Source: Dyella jiangningensis (lineage in GTDB: Bacteria; Pseudomonadota; Gammaproteobacteria; Xanthomonadales; Rhodanobacteraceae). From it: 64,000 nt of DNA. Location: NCBI RefSeq assembly GCF_003264855.1, contig NZ_NFZS01000001.1, positions 310,001 to 374,000 on the forward strand. The letters are read 5' to 3'. Under the pieces are notes generated by a model. It ran no database searches. It had not been told where the DNA came from and saw only the letters and a program-made list of their open reading frames with translations. Positions 15,093 through 23,698 of this stretch are shown one piece after another. A program made the translations under genes and the position numbers. How positions within the stretch are numbered: position 1 is the stretch's first letter; every line of letters starts with the position of its first letter.

Positions 15093-17138
15093 TTATTCAA
15101 ACCACGCCGGCCGCTTGCTGATGCCACCCTCGGTACGCAACGCCGCGGCATCCATCAGCTTGCCGTCCATCATCACCACCTCGGTGTGGCGCAGGTCGCC
15201 GATGCGTTCGGCCGGATTGCCTTCCACCAGCACGAGGTCGGCGGCCTTGCCCACGGCGATGCTGCCCGTGCGCTGGTCCGCACCGACCAGATGCGCGGTG
15301 TCGATGGTGGCGCTGGCCAGCGCTTCGGCGTTGGTGAAACCGGCCTGCACATACAGCTCCAGCTCGCGCACCAGCTCCAGTCCACTGCCGTCGGTACCGG
15401 CCACGATCGGCACGCCGGCCTTGTGCATGGCGCCGACCAGCGCCTGCAGCTTGGCGAAGCTGGCGCGGTAGTCGGCACGCGTGAGGTCCTTGGGCACGGT
15501 GAAACCGCCCTGGCGGAAGCCTCGCTCCACCGACGGTGGCAAGGCGCCGACGTACGGCGCATACGCCGGGGAAAGATCACCGTTCTCCGGCACGAACAGG
15601 CTCTCGGCCACCACCAGCGTGGGATCGGAGGTGATCTTGTGCTGGGCCATGGTCGCGATCAGCGACTTCATCGGTTCCCTGGTGAGGTCCACGTCCTTGG
15701 CGTAGCGGCCCGGGCCTTCGAAACGGGCCATGCCGTTGGACACCTTCACCACGGTATCGGGCATGGCCTGCATCATCACGAAATAGATGTGCGTGATCTC
15801 GTCGTAGCCGTCGTCGATCGCCTCCTTCGGACGCATGCCGGCCGGCAGGTGGCCGTGCACGTGCAGGCCGAGCTTGTGCGCTTCGGCGGCGGTCGCTTTC
15901 ACCCAGTCGGGGTTGAACGTGCCGTAGAACTTGATCGCATCGAAGCCCTCGTCCTTCGCCTTGTGCACCAGCGCGATGGCTTCGGCCTGCGAGGTCGCCA
16001 CGTCGGCCACCTGGGCGGTGTTGGGACCCTTGCCGTCGATCAGCATCGAGGGATAGACCTTCGGTCCCAGCAGTTCGCCCTTGGCGCGGCGCTGCGCGCG
16101 CGACATGGTCTGCTCGTCGACGTTGCCCGGATCGCGCACCGAGGTAATGCCCAGCGACAGCAGCATCGGGCCGCTCGCGTCATCCGGCACGTGCTGGTGC
16201 GAATCCCACAGGCCCGGCACGAGGGTTTTGCCCTTGCCGTCGATCACCTGGGCGTCGCTCGGTACCTTCACCGACGCGGCCGGGCCGACCTGCGCGATGG
16301 CGCCCTTGTCGACCACCACGGTCTGGTCATCGACAAAGCGCTTGCCTTCGACGAAGGCACGCACATGCGTGAACGCCACCGGACCGGCCGGTGTCTTCAG
16401 CAGCCTGGGCACGATGGCCCTGGCGTGTTCGGCCAGCGCGGCGGTCTGCGCCTTTTCCAGTTGCGCCTGCGCCGACTCGTAACCTTCGGGCATCCAGGAC
16501 AGGCCGTCGACGAAGGCGAAGAACTTGCCTGAGCCATCGACCCACACCGGTACCGGCGTATTGTTGAGTCCGGTCACCGCGTAGGCCGTCACCTGCTTCT
16601 GCGCCGCGCCTTCGCCCACGATGGCCGTGGTCAGCCGTTCGGCGTGCGCCTGGCCGCCGGGCAGCAGCGCCAGCGTGTGATCGGGCGAGGCGAGCAGCGT
16701 TTCGACGAGGTTGGCGTTGAGGTCCATCGGTCCGCCGAAGGCCACGTACTCGGCGGCATGGCGATACGGTGCGGAGCCTGCATCCACCGGACTCTTCCAG
16801 TTCGCGGTGGCGTTCTTGATCTGGAAGGTCTCGCCGGCATCGCCATTGGGCGTGTGGCCGCGGACCACCACGTGTTCCAGCATGCCGTCGCGACCCAGCG
16901 TGGCGCTGCTGTCCACTTCGGAAACCATGCCGCGCAACAGCAGGCTGTCGCGCCCCATGTGCGTGCCGTCGGCGGTGACCCAGCGCGCCGAGCTGCCGTG
17001 CTTGCCGGCGGTGGACATGATGGTGAAGCGTTGCGCATTGGTGGGCGGCTTGGCCAGCGCGTCGGTGGGCGTATCGGCGAGGCAGGGGACGGCAGGAAGC
17101 GCGAGACAGAGGGCGAACGCGACGAGCGGGGCACGCAT
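15093..17138 (-). CDS. Secreted metal-dependent amidohydrolase
   Basis: 681 residues with an N-terminal signal peptide (MRAPLVAFALCLALPAVPCLA). The amidohydrolase core begins near residue 300: GKTLVPGLWDSHQHVPDD carries the HxH metal motif. Later come IKFYGTFNPDW (region of the metal-bridging Lys), HVHGHLPAG and EITHIYF (metal His residues), and PIVAGTDGSG (catalytic Asp). It ends with the usual beta-sandwich GSIAVGKAADLVLVEGNP. The roughly 270-residue N-terminal extension is not part of the core. Members cleave imides, peptides or carbamates (imidazolonepropionase/prolidase-like). ATG 17138 follows GGAGG. Confidence 0.88.
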   Translation of the reverse strand: MRAPLVAFALCLALPAVPCLADTPTDALAKPPTNAQRFTIMSTAGKHGSSARWVTADGTHMGRDSLLLRGMVSEVDSSATLGRDGMLEHVVVRGHTPNGDAGETFQIKNATANWKSPVDAGSAPYRHAAEYVAFGGPMDLNANLVETLLASPDHTLALLPGGQAHAERLTTAIVGEGAAQKQVTAYAVTGLNNTPVPVWVDGSGKFFAFVDGLSWMPEGYESAQAQLEKAQTAALAEHARAIVPRLLKTPAGPVAFTHVRAFVEGKRFVDDQTVVVDKGAIAQVGPAASVKVPSDAQVIDGKGKTLVPGLWDSHQHVPDDASGPMLLSLGITSVRDPGNVDEQTMSRAQRRAKGELLGPKVYPSMLIDGKGPNTAQVADVATSQAEAIALVHKAKDEGFDAIKFYGTFNPDWVKATAAEAHKLGLHVHGHLPAGMRPKEAIDDGYDEITHIYFVMMQAMPDTVVKVSNGMARFEGPGRYAKDVDLTREPMKSLIATMAQHKITSDPTLVVAESLFVPENGDLSPAYAPYVGALPPSVERGFRQGGFTVPKDLTRADYRASFAKLQALVGAMHKAGVPIVAGTDGSGLELVRELELYVQAGFTNAEALASATIDTAHLVGADQRTGSIAVGKAADLVLVEGNPAERIGDLRHTEVVMMDGKLMDAAALRTEGGISKRPAWFE

Positions 17139-17362
17139 GGCAAAGCCTCCGTGGAAGGTCGCAGGGAGTATCACCGGCCGATGGACGCCGCCATAGTGCC
17201 CGCCGGGGGTGTCGTATGGACTAGACTCAAGCAATCGGACCCATGGCCGATACCATGAAAGGCGAGTCGTTCGTTCCCCTGAACGGCATTGCTTCGGTCC
17301 GGACGCTGGCATGACGTGCCGGCGTTACCGCCGTACCTGCCCGACCGGAAGTAGCTACCTGC

Positions 17363-17731
17363 ATGAAGCCTCACAAGCCTCACACCAAGGGACATCGCGT
17401 GGATTGGAACGATCCGCGCCTGGCCGACCTGCTGCGCCGGTCGGAAAACTGGAAGCTGGACAACCGCGGCCAATACGACCCCAAGGACGTGCAGATCCAC
17501 CTCGGCTGGGCCGCCAACACCGCACGCGACGCCGTGCTTGTGTGGGAGCGCGACCAGGTGATGATGCTGGAGACCCGCTTCGCCATCCCGGTGGGCGAGC
17601 ACGTGCGCGTGGACGAACCGCGTGGCGAGACCATGCGCACCGCATGGGGCATCGTGGTCGAAGGACGCGAAGGCTTCCGCGAGGAAGACCGCGAGAACGG
17701 CATCCACCTGTACTGGCTGCACCTGCGCTGA
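17363..17731 (+). CDS. Conserved hypothetical protein (122 aa)
   Basis: A soluble protein without a signal peptide: an N-terminal His/Lys-rich start, then WNDPRLADLLRRSENWKLDNRGQYD and a beta-rich C-terminal half (AVLVWERDQVMMLETRFAIPVGEHVRV to HLYWLHLR). The pattern of alternating strands with an R-V-D-E-P loop is loosely PilZ-like, but no diagnostic RxxxR/DxSxxG motif is present. I cannot name the family. It stands alone, upstream of a cluster of short repeats. Confidence 0.65.
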   Translation: MKPHKPHTKGHRVDWNDPRLADLLRRSENWKLDNRGQYDPKDVQIHLGWAANTARDAVLVWERDQVMMLETRFAIPVGEHVRVDEPRGETMRTAWGIVVEGREGFREEDRENGIHLYWLHLR

Positions 17732-17748
17732 GAGTCGCGCGCTGCCCT

Positions 17749-17899
17749 TTGTAGGAGCGCACCCGGTGCGCGCCGGTCTTCACTGTTCGTCGTCATCCCG
17801 GCGCAGCCGAGGCGCGAGGTTTCTCCCTGTAGGAGCGCACCCAGTGCGCGATGGCCGCGATTCACAACCCTGCGGTCGCGCGCTGGGTGCGCTCCCGCA
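17749..17899. repeat. Three family-A extragenic repeats
   Basis: Copies at 17749-17774 (forward), 17828-17851 (forward) and 17876-17899 (reverse, diverged: CTCCCGC replaces CTCCTAC). They fill most of the gap between the 122-aa gene and the DPP-IV gene. The 17828 and 17876 copies face each other and could pair into a long hairpin. Confidence 0.85.
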
Positions 17900-18048
17900 A
17901 GGGCAGCAGGTGAGGCACGCCCCGCCCTTCATCCCTATGGGCACGGGACCAATGGCAGGGGTCCCTACCCGCCGCCGACAGTAGGATGAAAGGTTGAACG
18001 CGGCGCCCACGACGGCGTCCGCCACAAGCAGCAGACTGGGGAGAACGC

Positions 18049-20382
18049 ATGGTTCCGATGAAACACGGCACGCGCCTGCTGGGCGCGCTGGTGCTGGGTG
18101 CACTTTCGACGGGCGCGGCGGCACAGGGCCGCACGCTCACCAACGACGACTACGCCAAGGCCGAGCGCTACGTGGGCTACAACACCACGCCGCTGGTCGA
18201 TCACGCCGTGACCAGCGTGATGTGGCTGGACAATGCTCACTTCTGGTACCGCGACCACGACGCCAAGGGCGACCGCTACCTGCGCTACGACGCCTCCAGC
18301 GGCAAGACCACGCCGCTGTTCGACCATGCGCGGCTCGCCGCCGCGCTGGGCAAGGCGCTCGGCAAGCCGGTCAAGGCCGACAAGCTGGGCATCACCGGCT
18401 ACAGCGAAACCGCCGACGGCCATCTCGATGTCGCCATCCGCGGCAAGCACTACCTTTGCGACAGCAAGGGCAACGCGTGCGCCATCGGCAACGACGAGAA
18501 CTCCGAAGCGGTCGGACACGAGCCGGGCGTGCTTTCCCCCGACAAGCGCAGCGAAGCCTTCGTGCGCGACTGGAACCTGTGGGTGCGCGACGTCGTCACC
18601 GGCAAGGAAACCCAGCTCACCCTCGATGGCGTGGAGAACTACGGCTACGCCACCGACAACGCCGGCTGGAAGCACACCAACAAGGCCATCCTGGTGTGGT
18701 CGCCCGATTCGAAGCAGATCGCCACGTTCCAGCAGGACCAGCGCAAGACCGGCGACATGGTGATCGTGGGCACCAATGTCGGCCATCCTAAGGTGGAGAA
18801 GTGGAAGTACCCGCTGGTGGGCGACAAGGACGTGACGATGATCGAACGCGTCATCGTCGACGTCGGCAGCCACAAGACGCTGCGCCTGAAGATGGAACCC
18901 GACCAGCACCGCTCCACCCTGTGCGACGACGTCAGCTGCGGCCGCGACGGCGGCTGGGATGACGTGCAATGGGCGTCGGATGCCAGCTCGCTGGCCTTCG
19001 TGTCGTCTTCGCGCGACCACAAGCAGGCCTGGTTCCGTGTGGCCGACGTGCACACCGGCGACGTGCGCACCGTGTTCGACGAAAGCGTGCCGACCTATTA
19101 CGAAAGCGGCAACGGCAAGGTCAACTGGCAGTACCTGCCGGAAAGCCACGAGGTGGTGTGGTTCAGCGAGCGCAACAACTGGGGCAACCTGTACCTCTAC
19201 GACCTCGACAGCGGCAAGCTCAAGCACGCCATCACCACCGGCGAAGGCAACGTCACCGAGGTGCTCAAGGTCGATGCGAAGTCGCGCACGGCGTGGTTCC
19301 GTGGCGTGGGTCGCGAGCACGGTGTCGATCCGTACTACCAGCAGTTCTACAAGGTGAGCCTGGACGGCGGTCCAGCCACCTTGCTTGCGCCGGAGGCCGC
19401 CGATCACACCATCAGCCTGTCGCCGGATGGACGTCTATTCGTTGATGCGTACTCCACGCCGACCACCGCACCGGTGACCGTGCTGCGCAGCGGCGATGAC
19501 GGCCACGTGGTGGGCAACATCGCGAAGGCCGACATCTCGCGCCTGCTCGCCACCGGCTGGAAGGCGCCCGAGCCGTTCACGGTGAAGGGCCGCGACGGCA
19601 AGACGGATATCTACGGCCTGATGTTCAAGCCGACGAACTTCGATCCGTCGAAGAAGTATCCGATCGTCGACTACATCTATCCGGGTCCGCAGACCGGTTC
19701 GGTCGGTTCGCGCAGTTTCGCGGCGGCGCGCGTCGATCACCAGGCGCTGGCCGAGCTGGGCTTCATCGTGGTGGCGATGGACGGCATGGGCACGCCGTGG
19801 CGCTCCAAGGCGTTCCATGACGCCTACTTCGGCAACATCGGCGACAACACGCTGCCGGATCAGGTCGCCGGTCTGAAGGAACTGGGCAAGCGCCATGGCT
19901 GGATCGACATGGATCGCGTGGGCATCTGGGGTCATTCCGGTGGTGGCAACGCCACGGTGACGGCGATGTTCCGCCATGCGGACCTGTTCAAGGTCGGCAT
20001 CGCCGAGAGCGGCAACCACGACAACCGCAATTACGAAGACGACTGGGCAGAGAAGTGGCAGGGCCTGCTGACCACCGACAAGGACGGCAAGAGCAACTAC
20101 GACGACCAGGCCAACCAAAACCACGCGGAAGGCCTCAAGGGTCATCTGTTGCTGGCGCACGGCACCATGGACGACAACGTGCCGCCGTACGAGACGCTGC
20201 TGGTGGTCGATGCGCTGATCAAGGCCAACAAGGACTTCGATCTGTTGCTGATCCCCAACGCACGCCATGGTTATGGCGCCGCCAGCAACTACATGATGCG
20301 CAAGCGCTGGGACTACTTCGTGCGCTACCTCGCCGGCGAAACACCGCCGAAGGAGTACACGATGAAGCCGCCGAAAGACTGA
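18049..20382 (+). CDS. Dipeptidyl peptidase IV (S9B family)
   Basis: 777 residues with a signal peptide (cleavage near AAAQG). The N-terminal beta-propeller (about 50-500) is followed by an alpha/beta-hydrolase domain. Catalytic residues can be placed: Ser630 in WGHSGGG, an Asp in MDDNVPP (708/709) and His740 in NARHGYG. The nucleophile motif is G-H-S-G-G, where the family usually has G-W-S-Y-G-G. The enzyme removes X-Pro dipeptides from peptide N-termini in the periplasm or outside. ATG 18049 follows GGGGAG. It is a single-gene unit followed by a family-B repeat, and fits the protein-degrading habit indicated by the other secreted peptidases here. Confidence 0.93.
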   Translation: MVPMKHGTRLLGALVLGALSTGAAAQGRTLTNDDYAKAERYVGYNTTPLVDHAVTSVMWLDNAHFWYRDHDAKGDRYLRYDASSGKTTPLFDHARLAAALGKALGKPVKADKLGITGYSETADGHLDVAIRGKHYLCDSKGNACAIGNDENSEAVGHEPGVLSPDKRSEAFVRDWNLWVRDVVTGKETQLTLDGVENYGYATDNAGWKHTNKAILVWSPDSKQIATFQQDQRKTGDMVIVGTNVGHPKVEKWKYPLVGDKDVTMIERVIVDVGSHKTLRLKMEPDQHRSTLCDDVSCGRDGGWDDVQWASDASSLAFVSSSRDHKQAWFRVADVHTGDVRTVFDESVPTYYESGNGKVNWQYLPESHEVVWFSERNNWGNLYLYDLDSGKLKHAITTGEGNVTEVLKVDAKSRTAWFRGVGREHGVDPYYQQFYKVSLDGGPATLLAPEAADHTISLSPDGRLFVDAYSTPTTAPVTVLRSGDDGHVVGNIAKADISRLLATGWKAPEPFTVKGRDGKTDIYGLMFKPTNFDPSKKYPIVDYIYPGPQTGSVGSRSFAAARVDHQALAELGFIVVAMDGMGTPWRSKAFHDAYFGNIGDNTLPDQVAGLKELGKRHGWIDMDRVGIWGHSGGGNATVTAMFRHADLFKVGIAESGNHDNRNYEDDWAEKWQGLLTTDKDGKSNYDDQANQNHAEGLKGHLLLAHGTMDDNVPPYETLLVVDALIKANKDFDLLLIPNARHGYGAASNYMMRKRWDYFVRYLAGETPPKEYTMKPPKD

Positions 20383-20392
20383 TGCTCTAAAG

Positions 20393-20439
20393 CCCCTCTC
20401 CCTGTGGGAGAGGGGTTGGGGTGAGGGTGCGGACTCGCG
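20393..20439. repeat. Family-B extragenic repeat (CCCTCTCCC type)
   Basis: A palindromic core CCCCTCTCCC...GGGAGAGGGG followed by GGGGTGAGGG and a CTCGCGA tail. The same order recurs at 48782 and 63531, and inverted at 63624-63660. This copy lies between the DPP-IV gene and the BlaR1-like gene, which converge here. Confidence 0.8.
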
Positions 20440-20589
20440 AAACAGCTGATTACCGTGCCGGGCAATTCATCGAGACGTAAAGCCGCTCGCCTGCCGCGAC
20501 TAAAGAAACCACCCGCGCACTAGGGCAGTCTTCCGTCGAACGAAGAACTCATCCACCGAGCTCTCCATTCCAGGAGAGTCTTCCACCCT

Positions 20590-22749
20590 TCAACGCAAAC
20601 TCGTCGGCTTCGCCACGCCCCTGGCAATCGCATCGTCGAGCAGCTTTTCCATCTGGCTGTCGGCCTTGCTGTTCTCGCTGCGCTGGCGTTCTTCCAGCGC
20701 CTGTTGCTGGCGCTCCAGTTCGCGTTCCTGGCGCGCGAGTTCTTCCTGCTGATGCTGGAATTCGTGGTCTTCTGATGGCGTGTGGGCGCGCGAAATCATC
20801 GCGCGGATCTCGTTGTCCAGCATGCGGATCTGCGTATCCATCTCGCGCAGGTCGGCCTGCGTGACGCCCGGCCTGGATTCGAGTACGGCGCGTTGCGATT
20901 GCAGCTGGGCACGCTGGGATTCAAGCGCACCGTGACGGGCCTCCAGCTCACCCCGCTGTGCGGCAAGTTCACCTTCGCGGCTGGCCATGCGGCTCTGGAT
21001 GCTGGCGATGCGTGACTGCTCGCGGGCGATGCGGCTTTCCATCGCCGCGATCTCGTGCACGGGCGCATAAGCATCCCGTGCATGGTCAATGGTGGCGGTA
21101 TCGCGCACGACATAGGCCTGATTGCCGCGGCGGAACCATAGCAGCGGTTCGGAACCCTTGCGTTCCCGCTTCGCCGCTTCGATGTCGCGGTCGGTGCCGT
21201 CGACGAGGATGGTGCTGGCCTTGTCGTCGAACAGTGCGAAGCCATTCCTCGCGTCGCTATCAATGTCGATATCCACATGGTGGCCGCGCATCCCGAGGCT
21301 GGGTGGCGTCGGCGGTGTGGGAGGCGTCCGAGGCGCCATCGGCGTGGGCGGCGTCGGCGGCGTCAACGGAGTGGCTGGCGTCGGCGGCGTTGGCGGCGTC
21401 ATCGGTGTGATCGGCGTTGCGGGCGCCGGTGGAGTCGGCGGCGTGGCGGGAACCGGCGGCGGTGCGGGCGGCTCCGGAATCCAATCGTTCGCCGCGCTGG
21501 CCACCGTTGCCTTGGCGGCCGGCGTGGCCTTCGCAGCGGGTTTGGCATCCACGGCAGGCGTGGCACGGGCGGCCGGCGTCGCCGACACTGCCGGGGTGGC
21601 CTTCGCTGCAGGCTGCGGTGTCGGTGCAGGCGCAGCCACGGACGCAGCCGGCGCGGGTGATGGCGTCGGCGACTCGGCCGCTGCCTGCGTCACGCGATAG
21701 GGCAGCACGCCAGCGCAGGCCACGATCAGGATCAGCAAGGCGCTGCGCACACGCGAGGTGGCGCCCTGCGATACGGACTGCAGCATGGTCAGGCGGCGCT
21801 TGAGATTGAGGAAGGTGGGCGATGCACCGGCAAGGCCGGCATGCAGCGGATGCGCCACGCCCAGACGCAGCAGCAGGCGGCCGTAATCCTGTGGTGCTGC
21901 ATCGTGCTGTTGCATCACCTGCGCATCGCAGGCGACTTCGCGGTTCAACGCATATTCGCGCATCGCCCAGGCCACGACCGGATGGAAGAAAAACACGCGT
22001 TGCGCAACGGCCGGCACCCAGCCCAGCCATAGGTCGCCGCGACGCAGATGGGCGAGCTCGTGCGCCAGGGCCAGTTTCGATTCCTCCGCGGTCAGCGCAT
22101 GCTCTGCCGGCAGCAACACCACCGGCCGCCACCAGCCGCTCACCTGCGGCGAACGGATGTCATCGGAAACACGCAGCTCCGGGCAGCGGCGCAAGCCCAT
22201 GGTGCGGGCCTGTGAACGGCAGGCGTCCTGCAGCGTCGGATCGTCCAGCACGCGCGAGCTGCGCAACACCGCCTGGGCCTCGCGCCACTGGCGCACGGCC
22301 ATCAGGAGATGCACCAGTACGCCGGCCAGCCACAGCGCGAGCAGGATGTTCCGCCATGGCAGCGGGCTCTTCGTCGTGGCGGCGCGAGGCATGTCGGTGA
22401 CGTAGCCCTCGTCCACCATCGGCGACGACGCGTTGGAGGCGCCGCCGAAATTCCCGATGCGGTGTTCGCTCGGCGCCACGAAGGTCGGCGTGGCGGGTGC
22501 GGTGACGATCACCTGCGCCATGGCCGGTTTGGCCGGCGCCAGCAGGGGCAGCGACACCGGCGTAGGCAGCATCAATCCCAGCAGTACCTGCGTACCCACC
22601 AGCCACCAGAGCAGCGAGCGCGTGGAAGCGCTGAGCCGGGGCGCCAGGCGGCAGATGAGCGCGATGGCGCCGATCAGCAACACCGCTTGCAGCGACGTCC
22701 AGCCGAGGCGGCCGGGCAGCGCATCCATCCATAGCGAGAGCGAAGTCAT
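20590..22749 (-). CDS. BlaR1/MecR1-like M56 peptidase with long Pro-rich and coiled-coil tail
   Basis: 719 residues. Membrane helices at about 20-35, 46-60 and 133-152 flank the M56 zinc protease, with the motif HELAH at 230-234 and a downstream EVACD glutamate. A final helix (SALLILIVACAGVLPYRV, about 345) is followed, unusually, by an Ala/Pro repeat region (AKATPA units), a Pro-Thr-Pro-rich stretch, and a highly charged Gln/Arg/Glu coiled coil (SRIASIQSRMASREGELAAQ...). No penicillin-binding domain is present, so it is not a classical beta-lactam sensor. Its start lies 1 nt after the blaI-like stop. It presumably cleaves or triggers cleavage of that repressor. Confidence 0.85.
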   Translation of the reverse strand: MTSLSLWMDALPGRLGWTSLQAVLLIGAIALICRLAPRLSASTRSLLWWLVGTQVLLGLMLPTPVSLPLLAPAKPAMAQVIVTAPATPTFVAPSEHRIGNFGGASNASSPMVDEGYVTDMPRAATTKSPLPWRNILLALWLAGVLVHLLMAVRQWREAQAVLRSSRVLDDPTLQDACRSQARTMGLRRCPELRVSDDIRSPQVSGWWRPVVLLPAEHALTAEESKLALAHELAHLRRGDLWLGWVPAVAQRVFFFHPVVAWAMREYALNREVACDAQVMQQHDAAPQDYGRLLLRLGVAHPLHAGLAGASPTFLNLKRRLTMLQSVSQGATSRVRSALLILIVACAGVLPYRVTQAAAESPTPSPAPAASVAAPAPTPQPAAKATPAVSATPAARATPAVDAKPAAKATPAAKATVASAANDWIPEPPAPPPVPATPPTPPAPATPITPMTPPTPPTPATPLTPPTPPTPMAPRTPPTPPTPPSLGMRGHHVDIDIDSDARNGFALFDDKASTILVDGTDRDIEAAKRERKGSEPLLWFRRGNQAYVVRDTATIDHARDAYAPVHEIAAMESRIAREQSRIASIQSRMASREGELAAQRGELEARHGALESQRAQLQSQRAVLESRPGVTQADLREMDTQIRMLDNEIRAMISRAHTPSEDHEFQHQQEELARQERELERQQQALEERQRSENSKADSQMEKLLDDAIARGVAKPTSLR

Positions 22750-22750
22750 G

Positions 22751-23137
22751 TCAGGTCTCCTTGCGCCGCGTCTGCAGCTGGACCACCAGGGCTTCCAGTT
22801 CGGCCAGTTCCGAATCGCTGACCTGGCCACGTTCGGACATCCACGCCACGAAGGGCGACACCGAACCGCTGAGGGTTTTCTCCACGAACTGGCCCACGGC
22901 GCTGCGCATCACTTCGCCCGGGCCGGTGGCAGGGCTGTAGCGATACACGCCCTGCACCTGGCGGCGGCGCAGATATGCCTTGCTGCGCAGGCGTTCCATC
23001 ATGGTGAGCACGGTGGAGCGCGCCAGGCCACGGGGCTCGCCGTAGCCGGTCGCGACTTCGCCGACCGATGCGTTGCTGTGTTCGGCGATGTACTGCAGGA
23101 GCGCCAGCTCCTGGTCGCCGATGGTTGCCTTGCCCAT
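22751..23137 (-). CDS. BlaI/MecI/CopY family repressor
   Basis: 128 residues. Winged helix: KATIGDQELALLQYIAEHSNASVGEVATGYGEPRGLARSTVLTMMERLRSKAYLRRR. The C-terminal dimerisation helices contain a scissile-type region. Start ATG 23137 is chosen because AAGGA lies 8 nt before it; the GTG at 23143 would be only 2 nt from it. The gene is followed at 1 nt by the M56 peptidase, the standard repressor-sensor order. Two dyad operators lie directly upstream, so it autoregulates. No beta-lactamase gene is next to it; the target regulon is elsewhere or is this operon alone. Confidence 0.92.
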   Translation of the reverse strand: MGKATIGDQELALLQYIAEHSNASVGEVATGYGEPRGLARSTVLTMMERLRSKAYLRRRQVQGVYRYSPATGPGEVMRSAVGQFVEKTLSGSVSPFVAWMSERGQVSDSELAELEALVVQLQTRRKET

Positions 23138-23151
23138 GTGCACGATCCTTG

Positions 23152-23199
23152 GTGACTACATCTGTAGTCACGCTACGCCTTGCCTACAGATGTAGTCAA
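23152..23199 (-). promoter_or_regulatory. Promoter with two BlaI-type operator dyads
   Basis: Operator 1 is a perfect palindrome, GTGACTACA-TC-TGTAGTCAC (23152-23171). Operator 2 has core CTACA-GA-TGTAG (23184-23195). Both match the TACA-N2-TGTA half-site pattern of BlaI/MecI, with centres 28 bp apart. A minus-strand -35 TTGACT (23194-23199) overlaps operator 2, and a weak -10 (TAGCGT) lies between the operators, so bound repressor would block polymerase. Confidence 0.8.
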
Positions 23200-23494
23200 T
23201 AGGCCGTTGGGCATTTCCTTCGCCGCCGTTCGACTTGTTGCATTGCACAATAAACGGAGTAGAGTGCGCGCCGTCCTCATCCAGCAGCGCGCATCGGAGT
23301 GCGCTTATGAAGACCCCATCACGCTCAATCGTTGACCTGCACCGCCTCATATGGCCATCGCTTCATTTGGCGGGTTAGCGCACCCAAGACGACTCCACCG
23401 CGGATCCAAAGCCGGCGTGCATCGCCGCGTCGACGATGACTGCATGGACGTCCAAACCGGCACTCGCCGCTGATCCATCACCTACGGGAAAACC
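23200..23494. other. Gene-free stretch before the SPFH operon
   Basis: About 295 nt without a credible coding frame. The AT-richer segment around 23237-23265 (TTGCATTGCACAATAAACGG) is the best place for a rightward promoter, though no confident -35/-10 pair can be called. Nothing else is seen. Confidence 0.5.
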
Positions 23495-23692
23495 ATGAAG
23501 ACGCTTGTCGACTGGCTGGCGCATCGGCCGTGGCCGTTCGTCGTCTGCCTGCTGCTGTACGTCGGTTTTATCGGTCCGGAACTCATCTCGGCCGCCAGCA
23601 CCACTGCCGTGCTGCTGGGCCTGGTGTTTCTGGCGTTGCTCGTGGCCTGGGGCGCCGTGCTCCTGCGCCGCGGTTTCACCCACAAGGAATGA
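23495..23692 (+). CDS. Small membrane protein (65 aa) upstream of SPFH gene
   Basis: Two hydrophobic helices (about 12-30 and 36-58: PFVVCLLLYVGFIGPEL and TAVLLGLVFLALLVAWGAVLL) end in a short basic cytoplasmic tail, RRGFTHKE. GGGAAA precedes ATG 23495. It lies 6 nt upstream of the SPFH lipoprotein gene, so the two are co-transcribed and probably act together in the membrane. The family is not recognised. Confidence 0.7.
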   Translation: MKTLVDWLAHRPWPFVVCLLLYVGFIGPELISAASTTAVLLGLVFLALLVAWGAVLLRRGFTHKE

Positions 23693-23698
23693 TCTGTC

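Noticed and set aside
14973-16532. 519-residue open frame on the plus strand over the amidohydrolase
   Set aside because: It is antisense to a well-supported amidohydrolase and begins inside a repeat copy; the composition is typical of a shadow frame.
21300-21700. Tandem DNA repeat or CRISPR-like array
   Set aside because: The periodicity comes from Pro-Thr-Pro and Ala-Lys-Ala codons inside the BlaR1-like gene. Units are unequal, without spacers, and fully in frame.
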